A stretch of 64,000 nucleotides of DNA, taken from positions 11,180,419 to 11,244,418 of the forward strand of contig NC_081153.1 in NCBI RefSeq assembly GCF_958295425.1, read 5' to 3'. The notes beneath the pieces are model-generated. The model saw nothing but the letters and a program-made list of their open reading frames with translations. It was not told where the DNA came from and did not search any database. This document shows positions 34,738-46,803 of this stretch, in pieces (within the stretch, counting starts at the first letter, position 1; every line of letters starts with the position of its first letter). The position numbers and the translations under genes are program-made. This DNA is from Solea solea. Lineage: Eukaryota; Chordata; Actinopteri; Pleuronectiformes; Soleidae.

Positions 34738-37700
34738 AGTTTACATGTCAAACTTGATCATTTGTTTTTTAGTTAGGGATATACAGTATTGTAAGACATT
34801 TGACATTTCTTACGTCCCCTTCGACTCAGAAGGACATGAACGACGAGTGTGCGAGCTTGTGTCCTACGCGTGTGTCTACAGCTATACTCGTCTGACCTTA
34901 GCCCAGTGTGCGCAGACAGCCGAGCACCTGGAGAGCAGCAGGTGATTACCAGCCTTAATGGGCTTAACAAGCATGACTACGGGAGGTCTGCTGTCCGTCA
35001 ATCAGGGGCAAGGAGGTGAAGGGAACACATGAGCCATTAGAAGCCAACAGAGAGAGAAAGATGGTGGTGTGAGAGAGGTGGAGTGATGGAGGGAAGAGGA
35101 ATCAGGGACAGTCTTTATTGAAGGAAATGAGCTGCCTGTGAAATGTCTTGCATGGCTCAAAGCATGCAGCCTTTCTCTTATATAAATAAAAAAAAAAGGC
35201 CCTGCCAAAGTTCACATCATTTCCATAAAGCCACTGTATCTCCATTCTATTTCTGTGGTGCCAACACTGAGGGAAGGGCGGATTAACAGCACTTCAGACA
35301 TCCTGCTGCATTTATCAGAGCCAATGCCTCTTCAGATCTATTTGTCATCATCACTGTTAGCATGAGTGGAGTTAGTCAGGCTGTATTTTACCATGATGGG
35401 GTTTAATGATCCTTCCAGCCCCGATGCACTCATAGCAGAGGGGAATTTAAGCCGGAGCTGCAGTCAATTTCACGACAACAGAAGCTCCCGAGAGCTTTTA
35501 TATGTCACAACACAATGCCATTTAAAATTGTAGTAGAGCACACACAACTGCAGTATGACACATGATTATTACAGAGTGACCGATCGATTTGCTCTCCCGC
35601 CACTTGCAAGTTGAACTAAACATGAGCATTTGGTGATTGGATTCGAGCATGTGAGAGTACAGGAGTAAATGCACCCAAGACCTGATTTATTCATCTGAAC
35701 CATCTTCAGATGCATCCAGCGATGCATAATTGGCTCCCACTGTGGACAATTGAAATATCGTGATGGGATGTAAATGAAATCAGGTTAAGATCAGCCATTT
35801 TCATACCAGGTTAGTGCTGCGAGTCTTGAAAGGCATTGATTTTACTGCACGTTACCCAATAGTCACTCTGATCATCAGGTGGGTGAATAGATTGCGATTA
35901 CTGTTACTGTGCCGCAGCGATAAAGAGAGCACGTAAAGCACGTTGGGGCAACCTTGATAAGTTTCAGATCAGCAGATGAAATCACCTGCATAGTAAGAGT
36001 AAGATGTTTTCAAGTGCTGACACTCAAAGTCAAATTGACATTAGAAGAAAACCTGCTATATATTATTCCAGCAAAGAAAAGCATCCGCATCTTAGTGTTT
36101 AAATAAATAAATTGTTCTGCTGCCATGGCCCCAGACTTGTGCGTACACACATCAAATACAAAATCTCATTTTAAGGCTGCAGAATCATTTGTGATTTAAT
36201 CAACACTGGCGAAGATTTACCCGTTCCTTCTCCAAAATGGTAAGTTGTGTCACTTCAATTCTTTGCTTGAGTTTGAACATTTCCAGGAGCAAGGAGGTGA
36301 TGCAAACAACGTGAATTCTGCATTATTCATTTCACTTGGTATGAGTATGATGTGAAGCGCTATTTGTGTCATTGGGATTTAGTGATTTTGTACATAATTT
36401 CATCATTAAAAAAAGGCCATCTTTGGTGAAAAATGTTTCATAAGTCTTGTTCATTTTAGGCAAGAATGTTTAATTTAAGCAATGAAGCGTTATGAACCAA
36501 TATAGTTGCTGTTTATACAGCATAAATGAACCATCATAATGGCTTTTAAGGTCTCAGTTTCCCTTTCTTTAAAGTCTCGAAAACACTGCGGAACATCACT
36601 GCGACAGATTGTCATCGTTAACATTTTGTGACTTCCACCTAATTGAATTTTAATGATCATGGCGTCGTATGACAGTCATGATCGGTCTATGGGTAAATAT
36701 TTGCTCCATAAATTTGTAAGCATCGCTTCCGTCTGTCTCACAGGAGAAAAGTAAAAAGCATAATGGAGCAGTCACCACATCTGAGCACAAGGATGACTTT
36801 AATCCCGCGGCACAAAGGGACGGTCTGCGTGTTGTTGAGCACTGGAAGAACTCAAAAGTGTCGCGAGTGAACGTCCGCCATTAAAACACATCAAAGGGCG
36901 TTGCTTTTAATAGAAGCAGAGCAATTCAAATGTTTTACAAATGCATCCTCTATCACTGAGATGCAGTTTGTCTTTGACTGCAGATCAATCTGTACCTCCT
37001 ACATAGCCACTCACATTAAATCAGCTTGTCTCTGATCAGGTTTCTCCCTCTTAAAGCTGCTGTTTAGTTCCCATTCCCTAATGAACCGATGCGCTGACAT
37101 GCAATTGAACCTGGCAGATCCGACGGGGATTCTAACACAGTTTATCTTTCAAGTTGAGTGAGTTAGTGTGTGTGTGTGTATGCGTGTGTACTTGTGATAA
37201 AACTACTTAATTATTATGAGCACTTCCCAGTTTTTTTTTACTTTAGTTATAGCCTGACTGAAAAATTAAAACCCTCAATATCATACTTTTCTATTTAAAA
37301 CTAAGGTAATCACATTAATGTATGGAAGTCTTGTGAATAAATGTAAAATATGGCAGGTCCCTATTTAAAATCCGACTTTTTTTTCAAATAGAAAACAAAC
37401 AAACATAATTAATCTATAGATTATTTGTGGTGACCATTTATCGGTGCCAGACTGTACCACACGCAGCTGTGCCTGGAAGCGAGACGGGTGAGAGGCTAAG
37501 AGAGCACACACTCGCCATCTGCCTTTAGTTTGACAGCCCATTATGGCCCACCAACTGCTTGAATACAACCAGACACATCAACACATCGGACAAATTTACC
37601 CAAGCAATCTGCAGAGCTTGCTGGCTCAACAATGCCACTCAACCCGATGTGTGTCTTCTCCCAAAAACAGCTCTAATATAGACCTTGACACGTGAAGAAA

Positions 37701-38085
37701 AAAAAAAAGGAAGCGTGCTTTACGAAGAGACAGAGACACGTAATTTTATTAGACCTTAGACAAACTCTCACAAAGTCCACATTCTAAATGGCATGTGCAC
37801 AAACAGTTTATCCATGCCGCTTGTTCGTTTGCTTTCTATCTCGACTGCGATAAATTCTGAGGGACAAACAGGATATTAGCATTGATTATATCAGTGATCA
37901 ATATGCTGTAATCTATGCCAAAGCCTGGGCATAGATTAGTTGAATAAGGTCTCAAAACCATATAGTGTACAGTTTAAAATATTTTGGTGTGTCAGAAAAT
38001 ACACCCCCCTCACACACACTATTCACACATATATCATGTATTATGCTTTTAGAAAATGGTGGAAAAATATCCAAAGGCAGTGGCC
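34738..38085. other. Unique non-coding DNA, repeat-poor
   Basis: About 3.3 kb with hardly any recognisable mobile element and no exon. Sequence at 35280-37100 is notable for low simple-repeat content and homeodomain-type TAATTA and ATTAAA words. A short GT tract lies at 37167-37180. This is the sort of composition in which conserved non-coding elements are found, but conservation cannot be tested here. Confidence 0.45.
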
Positions 38086-38111
38086 TTTTTTTTTTTTTTT
38101 TTTTTTTTTTT
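38086..38111. repeat. T26 homopolymer
   Basis: Uninterrupted run of 26 T. The frames that span it (poly-Phe or poly-Lys) are not genes. Confidence 0.95.
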
Positions 38112-38494
38112 ACAGTCGTTTTATGTCTGAAATATTCACCACTGTCCACAGGTGGCTACAGCCGTCACATCAAAGCTGTCCCAGGTCGACACCATTTCAT
38201 CATGTGTGTACACTCCCTATCTCGCTCTGCCTCGCTTTCTCTCCACTCTCCCTCAGGTGAAAGTGTCTGCGAAGATGAAGGAGACAGACAGACAGAGAGC
38301 AGTTCTGACTGTGTACATCACAGTTGGCTCACATCATGCGGCGGGGGGGGGCCGGGGGAAGGTGGGACATCAACATTTTTTTTTTCCCCCCCTGCTCTTC
38401 ACTCTTGGCAGTGGGTCAGTCAGCATCCACGTCAAAGCTTATCAGGCCGTCGCTGCCTCTCCTCCCTCGTCTAATCCTTCATGACATAACACAG
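38112..38494. other. Unique non-coding DNA
   Basis: Contains G-rich (38343-38357) and T/C-rich (38377-38392) runs. Overlapping frames on both strands have no domain. Confidence 0.5.
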
Positions 38495-38680
38495 CACTGC
38501 ATCCTGCGAGGTTTGCTTGGGTGGCCGCCGAACGTCGACGAATCCAGTGGCGGAGAGCGCTTGTGCAACCTCGTGGACCGCCTCTGTGTGTCTTAGGGCT
38601 GAGGCGGAAGAAGAGGTTAGCGAAAGGTCTCGCCGCCGAGCAAAAGAGGGAGACATCAAAGAGAAATGAGCGCAAGACAA
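38495..38680. promoter_or_regulatory. Second CpG-dense block
   Basis: About 18 CpG in roughly 185 bp, including GCCGCCGAACGTCGACGAAT near 38524 and CTCGCCGCCGAG near 38629. Flanking DNA is CpG-poor. Open frames on both strands run through it without a known domain. It may be an unmethylated regulatory element or a transcription start; this is inference from composition. Confidence 0.33.
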
Positions 38681-40529
38681 TGCCTTCTGGTCTCAATCAG
38701 GGCTGGTAAACAGCCGAGTGTAACACCTCGTTTTAAATTAGTCACAAATAGGAGCACAACGATACGACAGCCACTTCTCTGCAGGAGAGAGAAGAGTCGC
38801 TTGATTGGAAGTGGGATTGCCTTTTTCACCAGCTGAGCCCTGTGGCATTATCCCTTTTTTTCTGTTTCTTTTTTTTTTTTTTTCTCTTTCTGTCTCAAAT
38901 TAGCAATTTCTATAACCACACTCGTCCTTGGTGCAGGCCACCTTGTTTGCATTTTAACACGTCTATTTGGGTCAAGGCAATGAAATCCGATCAAATTGAA
39001 TCATGAGTGAAGCGTAACCTTGAAAACAATCTGGCCACAATCGTAACAAGAGTTTGAGGAGGAATTAGGAGTTAACAAGCAGGACGCACCACACTCCATA
39101 CTCTGCCGCTGCATAATTGAATCAACGGATGTGAAGAACAAGTGTCACCTGGGAATCGGCGCGCTTTGGTCAAATGGCCAAACGCCAAGCAGCGAAATGC
39201 CTAACAAGTCATTTTATTCTCCATTTGGCACAACCTTGCTGTATAGTTTTATTTATTTTTGCCTCTGTTCATGAAAGCCTGTTGGAGCCACTTTGAATAT
39301 TAATAAGTCACGGATGACTGGACCGGTGCCCATTCGGCTCGAGACCTCTTTAACACACGGGCATGCGTCATCGTCATTGGCACACACATGCACACACATG
39401 ACATGTCACACATGAGCTACATGTCACAGTCAAAGTGTGTGTGCATGAAGGAGGGTATATGAGGAGAAATATATCAGAATTGGCAATCCCGCTTCTCATC
39501 CCACTCTCGTCCAACTATCTTGTGCCGCGATATATCTTTAGCCATTTAATTAGCCGGACAGGTAATAAATCCCACGTCTTGTGTGCTTCCCACTGGTTCA
39601 TTTATTTATCTATCGGCCTTTTAGTGCAGTGCAGAATCTAAGGGGCCAGACGCTATTATAAGGCAAGTAGCATCACTAGCCTTTTAAGGTCCGAGTCATT
39701 CGTTAATCAGGCTGACAGCATGAGTGGCATGAAGGCTGCTGCGTCAATTTAGGCCGTTGCTGTTGCTTGAAACACTCGGAAAACAGACACACGTGGAGAA
39801 CATGTTTCTGGAGCGTATAACCTTTTTTAACGAGCGTGTGTTTATACATGCAGCTCTGCAGATCAGGATAGCCAGACAAGAGGTTGTAAAGCCCCGTCCT
39901 GCCGTAACGCGACACTTCATTTAATACTCAATGAGCTGTCTTTTGTTCTCATTGCTCGGGGACGTATGTATCAGCCAATCGAATGCAGATCAGGGCAAAA
40001 AAGGTGTTCTCCTCTGCTTAGTGGTTGTGTGCACAGTGCTCTGTCAGCACTTCCACGGCTGATGTCTCATATTACATCATGTGCATTTATTCAGCACCGG
40101 CTCCGCTTATTCCCCCCCTGTAATTTAATCAGGATGGATCTGCAGTGCTTGTTACTGTGAGACTTTGGCGACAGGCGAGTGCATGAGTGTATATGCACCG
40201 GGGATAAGCATGTGTTACGATCATTAGCGTCCTCATCTCTCACCATTAGTCAGACTGGCAAAGCCGAAGAGCGGCGGACCGGTCGAGAATGTCCTAATTA
40301 AATGCCTACAATGTGGTGAAAAGTTTACCATGTAACCAGCCGCTGTAATGCAAATATCAGCTTTCACCGAGTGAAGAGGTTCCTGTTGTCTGCTTCACAG
40401 GGAACACACATCGAGTCTGCTTGAATGTGTCACTTGACAACAAACCAGTAAATGTACTAACTATCACGATCCACCACTTCTGGTGAACTTCCCGCCTGCA
40501 CTCTGTTTAGTGTTTCATTCTGTTATAAC
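38681..40529. other. Unique non-coding DNA, repeat-poor
   Basis: No exon. Long repeat-free stretches with AATTAG and TTTAATTAG words near 39545-39555 and elsewhere. A T-rich run lies at about 38869-38883 and CACACATG-type words near 39380-39430. Candidate conserved non-coding DNA, untested. Confidence 0.45.
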
Positions 40530-40885
40530 TCTGCTAATTTGCTTCCTGGCTGTGTTTTATCGCCCCCCCCCCCTTCCCCTGCATTTACTGTATCTGTTTC
40601 TCGGTCTCAGTAGCTGATTTGTTTTTCGGGTATTAAGCCTTATGTTTCACCCTTGTTATTTGCCAAAATGCTACCACATGCTTTGGATTTCTGCCTGTTC
40701 CCCTTTTGAACTTGTTTGAACTTTGACCTTGTTTTGCTGCTCTCCCTGGATTTGACTCTTGCCTACCTGACCCTACGTGAAAAGTTAGGCCTGATCATCT
40801 TTTATTTTTTAAACTGCCTAAGGCAGATGCATTTCGATCTTTTCCCCGAGCACCATCTGCCTCAGTTCTGACCACAACATGATGA
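40530..40885 (+). mobile_element. Possible degraded solo LTR (Gypsy-like)
   Basis: The stretch TTGAACTTTGACCTTG, then CCTGGATTTGACTCTTGCC, TACCTGACCCTACG, then TTTTTAAACTGCCTAAGG and ATCTGCCTCAGTTCTGACC, ending ACAACA, resembles the 3' part of teleost LTRs, where an AATAAA-like signal, a CTGCATTTG-type block and a GTTCTGAC end follow each other. No target duplication or internal region is identified and a C11 run interrupts it. Limits are approximate and the call is tentative. Confidence 0.3.
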
Positions 40886-42747
40886 AAATGAACTTTATTT
40901 GTAAACTACGACAACTCCATGTGCATGTAATGAGCATAAACGCACATATGCATATGCTGTTTGACATTGTATGAAAGTGGATCCCTGTTTAAGCAGAAGT
41001 ATCCTACACAATAACATCTAGACGTTATTGATCGGCAACAGTATGTCATATTTCTACCAATGGCTCCTCTTGCAATCTTATCCAGACAACATTCAAACAC
41101 TGAAAGCACCCACACTGACCAGCTGTGCGATTAACAAGCATCTTGAAGAGATATATATGTGAATATTGCAGTGAAATCAGGTATTTAGAAAACTTAAAAC
41201 TCAAAATACCAGTAAGAAAGACTTTGTTGCCAAGCCAAGTGAAATACATGTGTTATTTCCAGGTCGAGAGACGTGAGACTCCACTCCTCACACTGTGGCT
41301 GTTTGTACTTTGTACTGGGCGAGCTGCCGCGCTGCTTAATAGAGATGCATTACATTCTCGTTAGTTCAGCTTCAGTGCTTGAGGTCGCGAGCACAGCTGC
41401 CCTCGCTCCCCGAACACACGCCGAATCGGACCCTAAAGGCCATCTCTGATCCCGTACATGTCACTGTCTCTCCCCCCCTCTGCTTGACCAACCAAGTGTC
41501 TAGTATGTCACAGTCCTCCCTCTGGACTGTCTCTCTCACACTGTTTTTCCACAACCCAGAACATGTTCAGCGCTGCCATGTGAACACTGAATCCAGAACC
41601 TCTACTTTTCACTGCCAGAAAGTAAACTTTTCACCACATACTTCAAAAATTGTCAACTACACACGTCCCACTATGAAAATGTGATGTTCAATCAGTCAAA
41701 CAGACCAAGGAATTGCAAAGGACACTGTGTCTTTTTTTTTTCTTTCTTTCTTTTGCACTCCTTACATGTTAGCTTATATCTTGCATTCCAGTTTCAGACA
41801 GTTAACTAAAAAGTGTATGCGTGTGCTGCTGTGTGTGAATGCTACATGAAAAACCAATAAAACGATTGTCACACAAGACCTGCATGTTTTTTTGGTCCAA
41901 ATTCATTCGGGCAGTCAAACCACAGGGTGGAAAAAGAACATAAAAAGCATCTGCTGCTTCAATGTTTAAGTCAATAGAATTGGATCGGTTTTCTCGCGCC
42001 TTCCCTGTGGCCGAGACTCTAGGTGGGAGAAGAAACTGACACTGAATTGGTGGACAGGATACAACCTCAGACAGCTGACTGGAAACTTAGAATTCAATCG
42101 ACAATAAAATATCTTATTTATAGGCCCTGGTGGCTTTATCTTGCCTGGAGTTGAATCAAACTATCGAGAAAAGAAAGAAAAAAAACTACAGACAAAGAAG
42201 ACAGCAGCCCAGGGAAGTTCAAAAAGATAACTTTTAGGAAAAAATAACTTTCTTTGCTCAGGTTTTTGTTGGAAAAAGTCAATATGGGGTGTGTGTGTGT
42301 GTGGGGTATGTTACAGTAGATGAAGCAGAAGCTAAAGATGCACTGCCATACGCTGATTAAGACAAGAGTCAGTGAGAGGGAAATTGAATGAGAGTATTAT
42401 TCATCCATGGGCAGTCTTCCATCAATCCAAGTGCACTTCCCTAAAAAAGCACACACATGCAGAGACAAACAAACACACCCAAGCAGATGAAGGAGACAGA
42501 TACACACGTGTATCCACACTCCACAGTGCACTCTATTCTCATTCAAATTCTGCGGCGAGCTGAGAGTTTTAGGAAAATATTTGCTCTATTTTTTTTTTAT
42601 TTTATCGCCTTAACTCAGAGGCTAGTAGAGAGAAACTTTATCTTAATGAAATCTATCCCTGCTACCGATCTCACCGACATGACACTGCTCCACATCTTAA
42701 ACAAGAAGCCTGATACCAAAACCGAGGAACTGGTCTGCGTTTCCTTC
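40886..42747. other. Unique non-coding DNA
   Basis: No convincing exon. The plus-strand frame at 41379-41684 has no domain, although a TTTCCAG|GT-like junction at about 41262 and AATAAAACGATTG at 41856 superficially resemble transcript signals. A CTTT tract lies near 41738-41754 and a short GT tract at 42291-42302. Confidence 0.45.
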
Positions 42748-42790
42748 TTTCTCTCTCTCTCCCTCTCTCTGTGTGTGTGTGTATGTGTGT
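42748..42790. repeat. Compound (TC)n(GT)n microsatellite
   Basis: CTTTCTCTCTCTCTCCCTCTC passes directly into a GTGTGTGTGTGTATGTGTGT run. Confidence 0.95.
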
Positions 42791-42920
42791 AAGAGAAAAG
42801 GAGCGATTTCTGCAATGTTTTTATTTTGGCCAACAGTCACACATCAGGAATCTCACAGTAAATGAAGCGGGACAATATTCATTTAAGAAAAGAAAGAGGT
42901 TTTGCTGTTTTGTTGTGCAG

Positions 42921-42924
<4 letters not shown>

Positions 42925-42951
<27 letters not shown>
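42925..42951. repeat. (GT)13 microsatellite
   Basis: Uninterrupted GT run, 135 bp downstream of the compound TC/GT tract. Confidence 0.95.
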
Positions 42952-42952
<1 letters not shown>

Positions 42953-45072
42953 GACCCTTTGACTTCAGGGGTTAGTCCAGGACATGGACATGGCGGTGGC
43001 GGTGGCTGGCACACGCACAGCGCACGCTCTCAGATCTGTCTGGCATTTTTAATGAATGTAATTGGCTGGGACAAAAACATTTAAATGATGATGAACAGAT
43101 GGCATTATTCACTAGTCTGCATAACAAGAGGCTGGCGGCCGGATCTGCTGGAAAACTAACAGGTGAAACTCCAGAAATCATCCTCTTTACTCATCACATC
43201 GCAGTGGTAATCAGATGTCAATTACCTAGCCAAATAAACCTTTGATTAGCTTTCACTGCATGTTGTTTCTGTTGTCACTGGCATGCCACTGGTTACTGGA
43301 AACACAATCGCGACCCACTATGACACCTGAGTCACTGGTGCATTTCACTCGCACCATTCACCCAGAAAGCTTTATTATCATTAATATGACAACAGCGTCT
43401 CTACACACACTTCACAATAAGAAGAAATGCATGCACACTGCCAGGATATGTAGTAGCATCGAGTGTTTGGACTGAGGATACAGTAGCACAACTCTAAATA
43501 AGAATAATAGTAATAATAATGCTTGCATGTTAGCTGTCTGTCTCCTTTGGCTGTGCTAATTAAAGCTGGCATCAATAGGGCACAGGGTGCAAACATTCTT
43601 ATATCGCTGTGGGACTGAACAGATGCTGCGCTTTGATGAGCAACAGGGTTAGACTATCATACGTTGTCTTCAGTCATCCAGAGAGCAGGAGCAGGTCAGC
43701 TTTAATTACCTGAAAAATACCTGAGAGCTTTCATGTAAGCAGCCAAGTCCAGTAAAAACAGTTTTACATGCACAAGACTAATTATCTTGTATCACCACAC
43801 TGACAACAAACGACTACTTTCTTTATAACAGAGGGAGGTTGTTTTTTTGTTTTGTTTTTTATCTTGTTATGTTGGCCATTAAACATTTTATTGGGGAAAG
43901 TTTCTTCCAAACCTAAAGTCATACAAGGTCAGCTGTACAAATGATTAAAGACTTCAGCAACACTTTACTCTGCTGATTTTCTTCCTTTCTTAATTTATTT
44001 GGATTTGCAGAAATATATATATTTTTTTTCTTTTATAAAGCTTTTACCTTTTACAAATAAACATGCAGCTCAAAGCCTCTTACTATTCGAAATGCACTCC
44101 TATGTTTTTTTTCCAACCTCTTGTTTTCTCAAATTCAGTAACTGGGTGTTGTGATAGACTAAGGAGAATGTGACGCGTGGAAACTCTGACTCAAATCAAA
44201 CAGCACTGATTTGATTAGTGTGTAATGAGCTGTGCGTTTCAGCACCACGGACAGCGGCAACACTTCCTCCCAGACACCGCCGACACCTCAGTGAAGACCT
44301 TTTCTCAAGTGTTGGAGACTAAATAGATTAGAGGAGATAACGAAAACAAGAGAAGTATGAAATGACATTAGAATCAGAGACACAGACTCATGCGGCACTG
44401 ATAAGAGATTTGCACTTCATCCCTACAGGTGCATAATGAACAGGACATTCAAAAACAGACATAAAAAAAAACAAATGGCCTATTTTCATAATTGATGTGA
44501 ATTTAGTTTATCTTATTATCTGTATTTTCGCCTACAAAATAAAGTGAATGGAACATAATTACTTGAAAAGTGGCAGCTATGGCACAACTGGAAAGGCACC
44601 AAAACACCCGAGGATCAATGTGGATCGTTAGGAAAATGGACTCAATTCATTTAAAAAATAAACTTTGTTTATCAGCTCATTATAGCTTCTCTTTAATTGT
44701 GCTTTATGCGATGATTAACAGTAACTCCAGCGGTACACTGGTGCTCATGGCTTCCACACTGTTGAACTAGTCATTGCTAGAGACTAAGTGTGTACACAAA
44801 CCCGTACACACCCACACACACACACAACAGCTGTGTGTTTCCAACTGCTCTGGAAGATTCCAATTACCCGAGCTTCAGTGATCCACGGCAGCACCACCTC
44901 CTGTCAGTGCTCTAATTTAACTTGTGCTAATTAAATATTCATTTTAACAATCAGCACCACAGGGCCTGCTTGTTGGCAGGACCATTGATTTCAGCTGTGA
45001 AATAGTATAAATGTACGTGGACATGTGCGTGGGTGAGTGTGCCTCGGTGACACATGTGACCTTTTGCTCTTC
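42952..45072. other. Unique non-coding DNA
   Basis: No exon. An AAT-rich patch lies near 43500-43520 and a short CA tract at 44812-44826. Sequence at 43010-43240 is repeat-free with many AT homeodomain-type cores; a possible conserved block, untested. Confidence 0.45.
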
Positions 45073-45088
45073 TTTTTTTTTTTTTTTT
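45073..45088. repeat. T16 homopolymer
   Basis: Uninterrupted run of 16 T. Confidence 0.95.
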
Positions 45089-46784
45089 GCTTTTCCTCCT
45101 CTGTCATCTTCCCTTTTTTCCACACTTGTCACACTTGTCCCGAGGCCCCGCAATTAGTGACTGCGCTCCTTGCGTAACTGCATTCCTGAAAATGGGGGGA
45201 GCACTTACAGTGTTACAGTAGGGGAGCCTGGGTGATCAAGCCACAGGACAATCCCTGCGATTTCATTAAATCTCCATTCAAGGTTTCATCTGCCCCAGGG
45301 TGACAGGGGAGCGCAGGGCGTAATTTTTGCCACAGGTTGAGAGGAAGGTGGAGCGAGGAGGAGGAGAGAGGCAGCAGTTGTTCAGCCTCTGATTTCCCCT
45401 GGTGAATACAGAAGGAGAGGGAGGCAGGCCAGACGTTGCCTTGGTGACCACAGGTATGCAGACAATGTGCGGGGATTGCACACGCGCAAACATACTAAGT
45501 GCTCTCTTAGTGTGTCATTTCACATGAATTATTCAACAATGTCTCAGAGAACGTAGAGGCAAAAATTCCCTCTAGCAGGGGAAAAGTTTAGCTGTTGACT
45601 GTGTGTGTGTATAGCTGCAGATGATCAAACAAACTGAGGGAAGGATATAAATCTGAGTGGAGCAAAACATCCATTACATGCAGCGCTGTCATTCATTCTG
45701 GTGACATGCTTTTCAACGGAAAGTATGACATGTTTGCTTCAAAGGAAAGGTTATCGTGCACTTTTTTTTTGCAAAGATAATCAAGCTGCCATTTAATTTT
45801 TTTTAATCTCCAGATTCATGGGACCGGCTTGTTTCCCTCTGAGCTGAGCATCACTGTCTGAAGTAATAAATTATCGATGCAGAGATTTTTTTTCTCTCCT
45901 ATAAATACCTCACATGTGGTTGGGCAGACAGACACACACACTTGCCATGCGATAGAAAACACAATGGCAGTTCCAGATGTCGTTGAACTCTCTTTTAAAT
46001 AAGGCACAATGTTTTGACAGCCATCGCCCGTAGCTTGCTCCGATTCTCTTGTCAAACAAGCAGTTTCACAGACGAGGAGAGGATTTAAAGGCCTCTCTGT
46101 GTCAATATTTATGTTAAAAACACTTAGGAACCTAGAATTATTTCTTTACAAATGACATGACATGTAATTTACACAAGTGGTTCCAAAAATGTTCACATTC
46201 CCATGCCCCTTCAGACAACCGACCTCCAGCTATGTACCAAAACATCTTTCTTTCTTATTTTTTGCAGCATATATACAATGTGTATATATACCCTTTCCTC
46301 GTACAAGGAGATGTGATGAATGTACTGGATATTATGCATTTCCTTTGCTGAAAGGGTATAGCCTATGGTTAGTTAGCCAACGGCAAGCCAGTAACTCCTT
46401 TTCTAATTATTCTAATAATTACCCTGGAGTAAAAGAGAAAAAAAAAAAATATATTTTTTAATGTGGTCCTGCCCAAGCTAGTTTGGTTGGTAGCATTCTG
46501 GAACTGACTGGCCAAGAAATACAGGTAACCAGTACAGTTAATACAACTCTCAGAACTGCCAGTGAAGCAGTCACACATGGAAAGCATCTATTCATGGAAG
46601 TAATGTCTATCATATATTGAACTATACTTATTTATTTCTATATGGAGTGTTCTGGCCCCTTGGCTGCGACAGTATGATGAACCCATGATGTGGAGAGAGG
46701 AGGTTGTGTAAATGAACATGAATAATGCATGGAACTGCTTTGTGGCAGGCTGGCAGCTGCATTTGAGAAGCCTTTTAAAAAAGC
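45089..46784. other. Unique non-coding DNA
   Basis: No exon. At 45435-45448 GTTGCCTTGGTGAC is one base off the RFX X-box consensus. Frames at 46157-46461 have no domain. Confidence 0.45.
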
Positions 46785-46803
46785 AAAAAAAAAAAAAAAA
46801 AAA
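46785..46803. repeat. A19 homopolymer
   Basis: Uninterrupted run of 19 A, flanked by GCTGGCAG (46750s) and its reverse complement CTGCCAGC-like sequence (46806-46813), which could form a small stem. Frames crossing it on the minus strand are not genes. Confidence 0.9.

Noticed and set aside
37965..38474. 169-codon plus-strand open frame
   Set aside because: It begins with GTG and is open only because it reads through a T26 homopolymer and pyrimidine-rich DNA.
41262..41870. Unannotated exon between a TTTCCAG acceptor-like site and AATAAAACG
   Set aside because: The enclosed frame has no domain and such signals are common by chance in AT-rich DNA.
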